This document shows, piece after piece, positions 39,757 to 50,056 of a stretch of 64,000 nucleotides of DNA (its first letter is position 1; every line of letters begins with the position of its first letter). A program made the translations under genes and the position numbers. Below the pieces are notes generated by a model. That model was given only the letters and a program-made list of their open reading frames with translations, ran no database searches and was not told where the DNA came from. The DNA comes from Agaricus subrufescens (Eukaryota > Basidiomycota > Agaricomycetes > Agaricales > Agaricaceae), in the NCBI GenBank assembly GCA_029945375.1, contig CM057058.1:2232001-2296000 (forward strand), read 5' to 3'.

Positions 39757-41598
39757 CTATAGTTGATCAGATCGTTTGTATCCGTGTTTCTCGATGAATG
39801 CATCGAGTTCCTTGGGTCCCCTAGAACCATAGGGATAAGAAGCCGGTTTCGGGCGAGTTCCATCCCGGCCTTCAATCCAGTGAAGGATGGGTGTGAAAAT
39901 CTATTGTCGTAGTGAATTAACCCCCTGATGACGTCACAGTATAATTTCCGGGAAAATCTGACCTTCCAAGCATAATCCAATTCATCGTGCCTGACAAAGT
40001 TCGAATGGTCACCCCGGAGTGCGTCCAAAATGAGAGCCTCGTAGGCCTCAGGAATCTTTGCATCAGTGAACCGTCTCTTGTAGGTCAAATCCATCTCAGT
40101 CGGGATTGCACGAGTGTAGAGTCCAGGCGTCTTGGCATTCAGTTTCAGATAGACTGCTTCAGATGGTTGGATGCGGATGACGAGTTCATTGCGCGCAATG
40201 TCCTTGAATATACCCTGTGTGACGTCTTTGAATTGAATGCGGACCTCGACCTTGGCCTCGTTTAAGGCTATACAATCACAAATGTTTGATAACCATTTCA
40301 TGTAACTCAGGGGTGTTGTCGTACCTTTGCCTGCCTTCAGAATGAAAGGCACACCTTCCCAACGGGGGTTTTGAATCCAGAGTGCGCAGGCGGCGAAAGT
40401 GGGGCAGACCGAGTTGGGGGGAACCGTGTCGTCGTCAAGATAACCGGGCTTTCCGTTTGCTGAGACGTATTGACCAAGTAGACAATCGCTTCGTTCGACC
40501 GGGGTTATGGCGCGGAGGACTTTGACCTACAACAGGGACCGGAATTAGTGCTACGCTGGTCTGATGAAGATGAGATTTGCCTTTTCGTCTCGGATGTCTT
40601 CGGCAGAGAAGGAGACGGGGCGTTCCATGGCCAAAATACTGAGGACCTGGAGCAAGTCTGTCCTCATCCAGTCAGAGAGAACAAGGTACAGTGAAATAAG
40701 TCATCAACACACGATTTTGCATGACATCGCGGATAATTCCAAATTCGTCAAAGTAACCACCGCGACCTTCTGTACCAAAGGGCTCCTTGAAAGTGATCTG
40801 AACGTTGCTGATATGGTTCTTGTCCCAGGCAGCATTCATGGTAACGTTAGCGAATCGGAGTACCAACATGTTCTTGACCATTTCTTTTCCGAGGTAGTGG
40901 TCGATACGGAAAGTTTCGTCTTCCTTCCAGTGTTCTTTGACGGACTCAAGAAGTTCTTTAGAGGAATCGGTGTCTTTTCCGAACGGCTTTTCGATGATGA
41001 TACGATTGACGCCGCTCTTGAAGATATAACAATGTTCTTTGAGGTTTTTGGCAACAGGAATAAAGACTGAAGGAGGGAGAGCGAGATAAAAAAGACGATT
41101 GCGTTCCTTGGACTGATACGCCGACTCTATTTCGTCGAGGTGTTTGTTGAGATTATCGAAGGACTCGCCGTCTTCATAACCGCCAGAAACATATGTAGAC
41201 AAGGCCTTGAATTCATCGATAGCTTTTACGAGCTCGGGCTCCTCATTGGGGTTTTTAATATAGGACGTTTGGCGTTTGTGGAACTCTTCGCGATCCATCT
41301 TTGTCCTAGCATAGCCGACGATCTTGACGTCGCGGGGAAGGAAACCTTGGCGATAGAGACCAAACAGGGCGGGGAAGGTCTAGAACAATGGGGATTAGGA
41401 TGTCGAAAGGGCATAACGGCAGGTGTACCTTCTTCTTTGCCAAGTCGCCAGAAGCACCGAGGACTGGGGTAGAGATGAGAGGGCGAGGAGAGAGGGCGGG
41501 GACCGATGCTCACCGATGATGATGGTGTTGTCCTTGAGCTCCTCATGGGAGGTCTCCATGGAAGGAATGGTGCCAGAGAGCGCGCGTTCACGGGGCAT
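39757..41598 (-). CDS. ZWF1: Glucose-6-phosphate 1-dehydrogenase
   Basis: This is the first enzyme of the oxidative pentose phosphate pathway: glucose-6-phosphate + NADP+ gives 6-phosphogluconolactone + NADPH in the cytosol. The NADP fingerprint GASGDLAKKK is split from the start by an intron after NTIII. It is followed by GFLPRDVKIVGYARTKMDRE and LFYLALPPSVFIPVAKNLKE. The active site is RIDHYLGKEMVKNMLVLRFA (catalytic His and the substrate-binding Lys/Tyr). Downstream are GGYFDEFGIIRDVMQN, GQYVSANGKPGYLDDDTVPP, NPRWEGVPFILKAGKA and EAYEALILDALRGDHSNFVR. The start is at 41598; an in-frame ATG at 41559 is also possible. The modelled stop at 39757 follows GYKRSDQL. A GTAAGT overlapping it could instead splice to a slightly different tail, so the last few residues are uncertain. 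The THOC5-like gene starts 103 bp away on the other strand. Confidence 0.95.
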
Positions 41599-41701
41599 GA
41601 TAGTAGACGGGAGAGTTTAGCACTCCTTCACCCGACTCCCCTCAAATAGTTATCTAATCTCGCTTCGGTCTACCCCGGCCCGCCGCCGGCTCTGCTTGCC
41701 C

Positions 41702-42454
41702 ATGGCTTCTCCGGACGAGGTCATCGACACCCTCAGGGAACTCGTCGCCCCTCCCTCCCTCCCCAATGACCCCGCCGCGGTCAACATCCGCGCCATGGCC
41801 CTCATCAGCAGGCTCAAGTCTCTCAACAGAGCCGCCAACAACGCCACCCGCCTCCACAAGGACATGACTGCTGAAGCACGCCACGACATGGACCAGTCCC
41901 ACCTCCAGCTGCAGAATCTGCTCTACGAAAAACGTCACCTCGAACGCGAAATCGAGAAATGTCGGCAGTTCGCGTACGTCAGTTTGTCTTGCGGGGGGCC
42001 GCAGTGCGCTAACCGCTCGCGCTTGCAGTTCCGTGTATCAGGACGTGCCGTTATATACCCTCGACGAGTTCAAACAACAGGCGCCAGAGGACAGTCGGAC
42101 AGAGCAGATATTGGCGGATGAGCACCAGTTGATGCTTAGCCGTCTCAATTTTGAGCTTTCCGAGCGCCAACGGTTCGTGTTGCATCATATATTCGTGTGC
42201 GTATCGCTCCAACCATCAACCTCAGGCTTGACCAACGGCGGAAAGACCTCTCCCAGCAAAAGGAAGAGCTTCTCAAGCAGAACAAGAACAAGCTCAGCAC
42301 GTTGGACTCGGTCAAGTCCTACATTGACGCCCTTACAAAGGTCTGTTCCGTCATCCCCTCGACCCTACTTGCCATTTACGGCTTCACCCAGGCTGCATCA
42401 GAAACACAGAAAAAGCTCGACGAGCTCGTGCTGGACTCTCCCTCAGAACAGTGA
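41702..42454 (+). CDS. THO complex subunit 5-like protein
   Basis: The protein begins MASPDEVIDTLRELVAPPSL. It carries the THOC5 core SHLQLQNLLYEKRHLEREIE-KCRQF, then SVYQDVPLYTLDEFKQQAPE, and a coiled coil (LMLSRLNFELSERQR joined to LDQRRKDLSQQKEELLKQNK). After a further intron it ends AASETQKKLDELVLDSPSEQ. THO couples transcription elongation to mRNA export. At roughly 200 residues this is much shorter than animal THOC5 and corresponds to its N-terminal coiled-coil part, as in other fungi with compact THO5/Thp-type subunits. The first intron donor follows CRQFA/CRQFR in the codon ending near 41972. The gene is divergent from G6PD and convergent with UBC8. Confidence 0.8.
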
Positions 42455-42696
42455 TTCTTCTTTTGGGTTTATTATATTTACATCGTTTGACAATACAACC
42501 GTACTATACAAGCCAAGGAAACAGTCAAGAAAGGGAGAAGCAACGAAAAGCAAATGCTGGAGCGCAATGACCGTAAGAACGGTTCCGATAAGGTTACAAT
42601 GCTAAAGTGAGCAGCGCGATAAGGTGATCTAACCGAAAGGTGACCCAATGAAAAAAAATCCAACCAAAATGATCCAAGCGATAGAGAATTGCCTAT

Positions 42697-43558
42697 TCAG
42701 TTGTCGTCTTCACTGATGCTTCCGATGTCGCTCATCTCCTCGTCCTCATCATTGTCGTCCTTGTTCTCATCTCCATCAAGGGCCTCCTTCGTTGCGAAAC
42801 GTTGGACATACTCTGCACAACTCATGTTAACAGCAAGGCATCAACAGAACAACTGTCATGACACACCTTTCACCTTTGCGTCATACTCCTTCGGGTGGCG
42901 CATCATCAACGCAGCAGCCTCCCCGTTGAGGGGGTCGTTGGGGTTGGGATAACGTAGTAATTGGGGAAGGAAGACCTCGAAAATATTTATCATGTCTGCA
43001 AAAGAGTTCCCAGTGAGATTGAGTAAGACACAGTCCCAGCACAGTGCCTCACCAAACATGGCTGACCAAGTCTGGTTAATGACATCCAGACAGACGGAGC
43101 CGCTCCTGTAGGGATGTTAGAAGGGGTCAATGTCGCAAATGCTGGAAAGAAGGCGGACAGTTCATCGATGTTAGGGTGGAATATCTTGTTCATAAAGCCA
43201 ATGCTAGGGGATTTGAAAGGATATTGGTCGGGGAGCTCGACATGTATCTTCCATACACCTCCAGCAAAGGGTGCTTTGGGGTAATTGAGTTGGCACAATG
43301 AATGCTGGTGGAAAGACAACGTACTCTCCGCAGGGCCATAGAAGCGGACGTAGAATTCCTGCATATTGTCGTTAACAAGGTTGACCTCATAGTCGGACAT
43401 CAGCCTAGCGGGCATGAGTGAGTGATAGATTGCCCGCTTGCGAGACGACGCACAGTTTCATGACATCCGTTTCGATCCGTCGTTTACTTGGATTAGCGTG
43501 AGCACATGGACAGAAACTCGTTAGATGGTTGCAGGCGATAGGAGGGAATACTTATCAT
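42697..43558 (-). CDS. UBC8: Ubiquitin-conjugating enzyme E2, Ubc8/UBE2H type
   Basis: The core reads [53 protein letters not shown]. The active site is [17 protein letters not shown], with the catalytic Cys codon at 43090-43092. [20 protein letters not shown] follows. The C-terminal tail is acidic ([17 protein letters not shown]), a hallmark of UBE2H/Ubc8. In yeast Ubc8 is the E2 of the GID/CTLH ligase that degrades gluconeogenic enzymes. The exon boundary EL|SGSV uses a GTCCGC donor, which is unusual. The 5' end is not resolved. The exon starting at about 43486 has no in-frame ATG; the nearest upstream ATG is at 43558, but no standard-size intron joins it cleanly. The family often has an intron right after the start codon, which may be the case here. 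Confidence 0.88.
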
Positions 43559-43713
43559 GTGTGGAAAGGATAGAGAGACAAGGAAAACGAAAAGAGGTGA
43601 GTACCGGGAGGTAAGGACAGTGGTAGAGTCACTGCAAGAAGCTATTTATCCCCAGCGGATCTCACCGGCCGAGGTAACATGACGTTGATTCATCGCTCAC
43701 ACCAACCCTCACC

Positions 43714-45027
43714 ATGGCCACCACTCCCAAAAGCCCTCAGGCGAGCGTTGCGCCTGTCGATGACCCCCAGGGCACTGGGTCAGACAGCGACCATGAGAGC
43801 CTTGTCCAGGTACGGTGTCGCTTCTGCGGCTCTGTATTCAGCCTGTACATACCGTCCTGTATATTTATTCTACATGTGCATGAACCACAGGTTCAGCTCA
43901 AGGCTGTCATGCAAAATGTTCGTAAGCTCGAAGAGACTATGAGACAGATGAGAAAGCAAAAACTGCAATTGCAAAGAAAAATCGATGATTACGATGACGG
44001 TACTCCTATCACGCCAAGAAAGAGGACCTCCGTGAACATCGAGACGAATATCAAAGTCCGTAAATTAGAAACCAGGGTCAAAGAACTTGAAAAGGTTGCA
44101 TGGTTACACTCATTATGTCACTTGAAAACTTAGCCCTTGCAGAGAAACTCGCGGTTGAATAAAAAGGTCAAGCAGGTGTGTTTCACATGCATCGAGAACC
44201 GGCTCCCTCTCAGTCCAGCCTAGCTACGGAAGAAAGAACTACAGGCAGAAGCTGAAGAATTGATTCTCGGGGGCTCAGAAGATGGAATACACGAGCAAGA
44301 CACATATCAGAAGATGAGAAAGGTATGCACTATCATCCGTAGGCCACGTTTACATGCTCTAACTGGGATTCAGCTGTTGCGCCAATTTTCCAAATGGATG
44401 AGCATCACCACACTCGCGGAGGATCCTGAGGACTGTCCAGTCTGCTTAGAGCCAATGAAGAAAAAGAAGGCATATGCGTACGTTCGAATCAACACATAGA
44501 TGATCGGGGAATGAGAGAAAAATCGACGTCAGGATACCTTGTGAGCATCTCATTTGCAACGAATGTCTCCCACAAATTAGCAAGGGGGCCGATGAAACGG
44601 TTACGTGCCCACAATGTCGGCGAAATTTCCCTCGAGAAGAAGTTGAATTCCTTCAATACACGGAAACCGAACGATGGGATGAGCTTTTGAAGTTGGCCGG
44701 CGAGTCCTCGCGGATTGACTATGGAGGTGGAAACACGAGCTCTGAACAAGAAGAGGAGGATTTCATTGACGATGATGAATCAAGGTGTGTTCCTGCAGAA
44801 AATCGAGTCTGCAACGCTTATGTTGCGACAGAACGGTTCCATCGGAAGGCGGCGACGCTGAGGATCAAAGTGAAGAAGGCCGGGAGAACGAGGAAGAAGA
44901 CGAAAGCAGAGCTTCTCCCGCGACGCCCGATGGTCCGGTATCATACGCGGAATCGCCGACGAGAGAGAAGCGAAGGAAAATGGAGGAACTGGCCTTGACG
45001 AGGAGCAAGAGGCAGCGAGTACTGTAA
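43714..45027 (+). CDS. RING-finger protein with N-terminal coiled coil
   Basis: It starts MATTPKSPQASVAPVDDPQG. A coiled coil follows (VMQNVRKLEETMRQMRKQKL, KVRKLETRVKELEK). The RING is C3HC4: CPVCLEPMKKKKAYA joined across an intron to IPCEHLICNECL, then CPQCRRNFPREEVEFL. After the RING comes ERWDELLKLAGESSRIDYGG and a long acidic Ser-rich tail. The tail ends in a basic cluster (TREKRRKMEELALTRSKRQR-VL) that may be a nuclear signal. An intron near 44785 (donor GTGTGT) switches the frame into the acidic tail; ignoring it gives an early, different C-terminus. It is likely a ubiquitin E3 ligase, but partner and substrate are unknown. Divergent from UBC8 across about 155 bp, so an E2 and a RING protein may share a promoter; whether they work together is untested. 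Confidence 0.75.
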
Positions 45028-45057
45028 CTACGAGATCCAAATATAGCGCCGATGAGA

Positions 45058-45102
45058 TGACGTAATAGGGCGCTAATCTTGGTGATGCGCGTATGCCACG
45101 TG
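45058..45102 (+). promoter_or_regulatory. TGACGTAA plus CACGTG upstream of RhoGEF 1
   Basis: TGACGTAA (45058-45065) is followed by CACGTG (45097-45102) with 31 nt between. The E-box ends 78 bp before the RhoGEF 1 ATG at 45181. Order and orientation relative to the gene match the sites upstream of RPA190 and the LON/RING gene. Confidence 0.4.
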
Positions 45103-45180
45103 ACCGCGCTTGGTTGAACCGGTGGTCCAAACTGTAAGCTGCCGCTCGTATGCTTGTTCTGTCCTAAGATCTCTCTACCC

Positions 45181-48100
45181 ATGGCCGCCTCCATTTCCCC
45201 CCGAAAAACAATTCCTCTGTCTACAGGTGATGAGAATCGCCCTCGCACACGGTCACTCACCCACACAACGACCAAGCGCGCCTTCTACTCTGGAGTAGTC
45301 GTCGAGGGCTCGGAGAACGGAAAGAGACTTCCCGATGGTACTTCCGTCATCTTGTATTGTGATCCCGTTTTGACCCTTGGATAGAAATTCAGGATCTCGT
45401 TCTGTCATTGGGTCAACCTGTTGCAGTCACCGCGAGCGAAATGTTCTCCTCATCTTCTAATTCCTCCATCTCCAATCCTGTGCGTATCTTGTTTGATGAT
45501 TGCCACGACTCCGTGCTTCTGTGGCCTGATGTTTGATTAATGGATCTAGGACGGCCTCATGCAACGCAAACGTGCACTCACCGATACCTCTGCTCTTCTC
45601 TCTGTTATTAATGAACTAGTCTCAAGCGAGCGTACATATGTTAAACGTCTCCAAATGCTCAAGAACGATTATGCCGATCCACTACGTAGCTTTGCTCGCA
45701 GCAAAGAAACAGCCATTATACCCGCATACGAAGCCAAAACACTCTTTGGGAACATTGACAATCTTCTTCCTGTCAACGAGGCATTCCTTACCGATTTAGA
45801 GAAGATGCAGGCATCCAATAGTTCGCGAACCGTGGGAGGTGTCGGTGACGTTGCATTACGGCACTTTAAGGAGTTACGGGGGTTTGAACAATACAAGCAA
45901 TACTATGTCAAGCGAGAAGACGCCCAACTTATTTTTGAACGAGAAGCTTCGAAAAGGTCTTCAAGATTTGCAGCGTATATTGATGTGCGTTTATTTCCTT
46001 GATCGATTGTGATTCTAGACTTATCTCGCGGTCGAAGCACATCAAATACCAAGCTACAGATCCCAAGAATCGTGTCGGCCTGCGAGAACTTCTCATGGAG
46101 CCCGTACAGCGAATACCAAGATACACTCTTCTCTTTCGGACGATGTTGAAACATATGGCCCCAGAGGATCCTCAACGGGCAAAAATCATTGAGGCAGATG
46201 AAATTGCAAGCATAATTGCGCTGGCGGAGGCAGATGAACAGACGAAGCGCGCCGCTGTATTCTACTGCTTGACAGCCACAATCGACGGATTCCCTCCTGA
46301 TCTCTTCTCCAACTCACGGAAATTCATCGACTGCATTGACGTTGAAGATAACCTATCCGATCCACCTCTGTCATCAGCGGTACCGTCATCGAGTAGCCTG
46401 AACAATTTGCTCCATTGTACATTATTCCTCTTCGACGACAAACTCGTAATCGTCAAACGGCCCGGAAACGGCGAAAAGGGAGGGAAAGCTTTGACCGGAT
46501 TGAATGACTTAAACAAAGTCACAAAAGCAGGTGGTATACCTACGGGGAAGAAAAAAAGCGGGATGACATGTAAAGGAGTTGTAGATGTAACGGATGTTGT
46601 GGCAACTGATATCGGTGGGGTTGGTAGGTCGCAATCCAAGTCCTGCTAAATAGGTTCTAACACCATCAATGTTAGATTTTCATTTGTATCTTGAGAATCC
46701 ACCCCAGGATCAAAATGAGCGTTGGTCAGGTCGTCCATTCCGATCCTATACTGCCGTCAGTCCCCCAATTCCCCCAAATTTCGACCCTGCACGACTTGAA
46801 GCCGACAAGCTCCGTTTCCTCGAGAATTTATGGCATGTACAGGCGATGTACCGTTCCCGTTCCGGCCAATCTGTAGTCCTGTGTTCTGAAGAGCAGGAGG
46901 TGGAATGTCGCGCTGGGAAAACGACGATTGCTCGCACTTATTTCAACGTCTACCAACGCACTGCTTTCCTGCAAGAACAGAAGAAGGTATCAAACTATAT
47001 TTGCCTATATGAGCATTTCTAACCATTCAATGACGTAGACCAAGATTGTCGTACACATTGATCCTTTAGGGTCCGCTGATCCGATTCCATTTGGCATGGG
47101 GACGGCCCCTTTTGCACGAATACGTGTACAACCCTTAGCCGGAGGGCTTTGCCGGTATTCTGTTTCATCGGACGATCCAGACGATGAAACAGAAGAAGAC
47201 ATAGTTCAAACTGAACGCATTCCAAATCGTGTCATCCAAACCAGTGAGTTTTCCTGGTCGCATTTGACTCCTTGATCAGCGCTCAGGCCAACTCAGTCCA
47301 TCAGTTTGGTTTGTTTGAATTTAAGACGGGAAAAAATTCTCTGCCTTCGACGCCTACGCATCGTTCTCGCGTTGGTCGGTTTGGTCTTGATGCGATATCT
47401 CGAAATTTGTTCACTAGTCGCCCTGGGTCTGTCTCGGACTTCTTCGCTGGCTCAATTAACGGTCGCAAGATCAAGACATCGACTATCAGTCGATCGTCTA
47501 TGTACACACATACTACGAATACAACTGGCGACGGTAGTTCAACCAAGTTCTCTTCGAGGTCAAACTCTACAGCCGCAACGACGGTCTTTTCGATGGACGA
47601 GGACTCGTTGCTTAGTCCCACCAAGCCATCGAAATCGCAGAGGAGCCTGTACATGCGGGCAAGATCCCCAGCAACATCTGTATCGGAATCTGACAAGGAT
47701 TCTAGTAGGCCTGCATCGCGTGCAGACTCGTTGACTGTGCCTGCGACCGAAAGGGGCCCTGAGTATAGTGATTATGAGGATGAGGATGGGACTATAGACG
47801 AGAAGATCAAGGACATTGATACTTCAGACTATAATCTAGCGAAGCAACTGGAGCTTGCGAGACAAAATAGTTTACATCAACATGCCAAACGTACTTTGTC
47901 AATGGATGCACCCCTGGAAGACACTATCTACGAAGGTTAGTATGCCCCTTTCAAACAATCTTACCTGTTAGCTTACTGAACCGGCTCAGAGGGACCACCA
48001 ACGTCTTTACATCTATCACCCCCTGACATCAACCACTACCAATCAGCAACACTTCGACCCGATTCACTACTACATTCTCCCGAACAGTTCACCCGACCCC

Positions 48101-49609
48101 TTTCCAGACAATCCGATCGTCGTCCTGTGGGTCCCCGGAGTATATCCCCTTCACCTGCACCAGAGAGTCCAACCAGCGAACTCTCTTACCTCTCAGACGA
48201 CCATGCATCCATAACTTCTTCCAGACAATCACCTGAATCAGACTCTGAACAATCTCAGGTGTCATTACCTGTCCCTCCACGTCAAAGCCCCTTACGAACA
48301 CCTATCCGCCGGAGTAAACGTCAACCTTTTCCCACTATCGAGGATACGCCGAAAGCTTCAAGTTCTAACTCAATACATGCCGCCGCCACCATGAGTACGA
48401 GTACGAGTTTAGCGTCAAATCAGGTCGAGCCTCTGTCAATTAAGAAAAAGAACTCCACGAGGTCCTCAACAGCGAACACATCACCCTTAGCTAAAAAATT
48501 CAACTCACGAACTTCCGGCAATCGCATCGTTTCCCCCCGTCGTATCTCACCGCAAATAAAGAAGATAAAGTACGCGTCACCAATGCCCACGAATGTCAAG
48601 TCCGATGAAACGCTCGAACACATGTCTCAGTTAGTTGTGTCAACGAAGGAGGATGTATGCGTTTACTTTCTTGAAACTTTCAAGAGGAATGTTTGACATG
48701 TTTTCAGATCGAGTCGTCGAGACGGTTTGTGAAGAAAATCAAGCTCGAAATAGAACAAAATCGGCCTTCGACCTCGCGTAGCACGTTTAACGAAGAGGCT
48801 CCTCGACCCCCATCTCCTGAGAAGAGCTCGCGAGTTCCTCAAACATCACTAAACACCCCTTTGGTATGTATATGCGGCTATTATTACCCTTAAATTGATG
48901 ATCAACTTGTATTAGACCAAAGAGGCTAGAGCACGCATGGAAGAGATGCGTGCCATGATTGGTAGACGCCAAGCGGTGGAACTTGCACCTGTCGGAAGAA
49001 GCCGAACCAACATCTTTGATTCCTCTCGTTCTTACACGTCTTCAGTGTCCGACGAATCCTCTCGGAGACTAGAGGATCTAGTATCGGACACAGACAAAAG
49101 CCTTGTGCAGGCCATGTCACACCATGAAGAACTGCAGGGTGAATTGAAGAGTTTGGAAGCTCATTACAAGGAGGTTGGTCGTCCTCAATTCTCTGTACAC
49201 AGAGAACGGCAAACACTAACATCTCAATGTAGAAAATGACCGAACTAGAAAGAACCAAGATCGATTTGAAAAACTCGAGAAGGCAATGTGAACTTGTCAA
49301 AAATCTTTTGGCCGATGCTACGGCAGAGAAAGATATCATGTATGAAGCTTTCAACGAAGAACTGGATAGCATGTACAACGACATAAATCTTCCTGGTGAC
49401 GAAGCCTGGAAGGCTTTGGCAAAAGATTTACGGGAAACTAAGGAGACGCGGAATAGTCTCAGTCGAGAGAATTCGTGAGTAATTTGATATTTGAATGTAC
49501 TTTCTATTGATTAAAGTTCCGTAGGCAATTAAAGCGCAAAATCGCAGAGTTTGAATCACAGCAGCAAGAATGGGCTTCCCTCCTCCGTGCTAATGGCTTA
49601 ATCTCATAG
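45181..49609 (+). CDS. Dbl-family Rho guanine nucleotide exchange factor (RhoGEF 1)
   Basis: It begins MAASISPRKTIPLSTGDENR. The DH domain has CR1 ALLSVINELVSSERTYVKRL and CR3 GLRELLMEPVQRIPRYTLLF-RTML. A PH-like domain follows (LHCTLFLFDDKLVIVK, YLENPPQDQNERW, then RIRVQPLAGGLCRYSV). The middle is long, Ser/Thr-rich and probably disordered (47.3-48.6 kb). The C-terminus is a coiled coil: LSKEARARMEEMRAM-type start (TKEARARMEEMRAMIGRRQA), MTELERTKIDLKNSRRQCEL, and after the last intron QLKRKIAEFESQQQEWASLL. The gene product would activate a Rho/Cdc42-type GTPase in cell polarity, septation or wall integrity. Which GTPase is not evident. The last exon ends at the TAG at 49607-49609. The gene converges on a second RhoGEF gene. 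Confidence 0.85.
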
Positions 49610-50056
49610 ATATATTCGCAGTGACTAATCCATTGTTTCCGCTATTTTTGCTTATTCGTTTTCTATATGCTCTCGCTCAGTTGCATTTTTAGTGTATACC
49701 ATTACTTGCATAGTTGTTCCCAGGTTCATTGACATCTTTTCTTGCTTTCGTTGTCTCACTGGCATCGTAATCTTTTGAGCGTAATTGTAGTCCGCTCGCT
49801 GTTCTCTTACTTTTCACCTGGGCCAATCCGTGAAACCATCTGACCATTCTGTGTGTATATATATACAATATGCATTGCTGTTGATTCTACGTGTTAAACG
49901 ACTGATTAGAATAAAAATAATGGCGAACGGAAGCTATGCGGTATAAAGTGGGTAAAGTAGCTGCTCGATTATATTTTTTTGTGTCTTGTAAACGTGGGGT
50001 AAAACGATAATGAATGAATGAATTAAGGGGGCGCGTTGAAGTGTTCGCGTGAATTG
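49610..50056. other. Convergent intergenic region with AT-rich terminator-like tract
   Basis: 447 bp between the stops of the two RhoGEF genes. A TGTGTATATATATACA tract lies at about 49852-49867 and AATAAAAATAATG at about 49910. Both resemble fungal efficiency and positioning elements for polyadenylation of the + strand transcript. No coding sequence was seen. Confidence 0.45.

Noticed and set aside
39929..39936. Second TGACGTCA (CRE) site
   Set aside because: It lies inside the G6PD gene, not in a promoter, and lacks the extended palindrome seen at 784-799.
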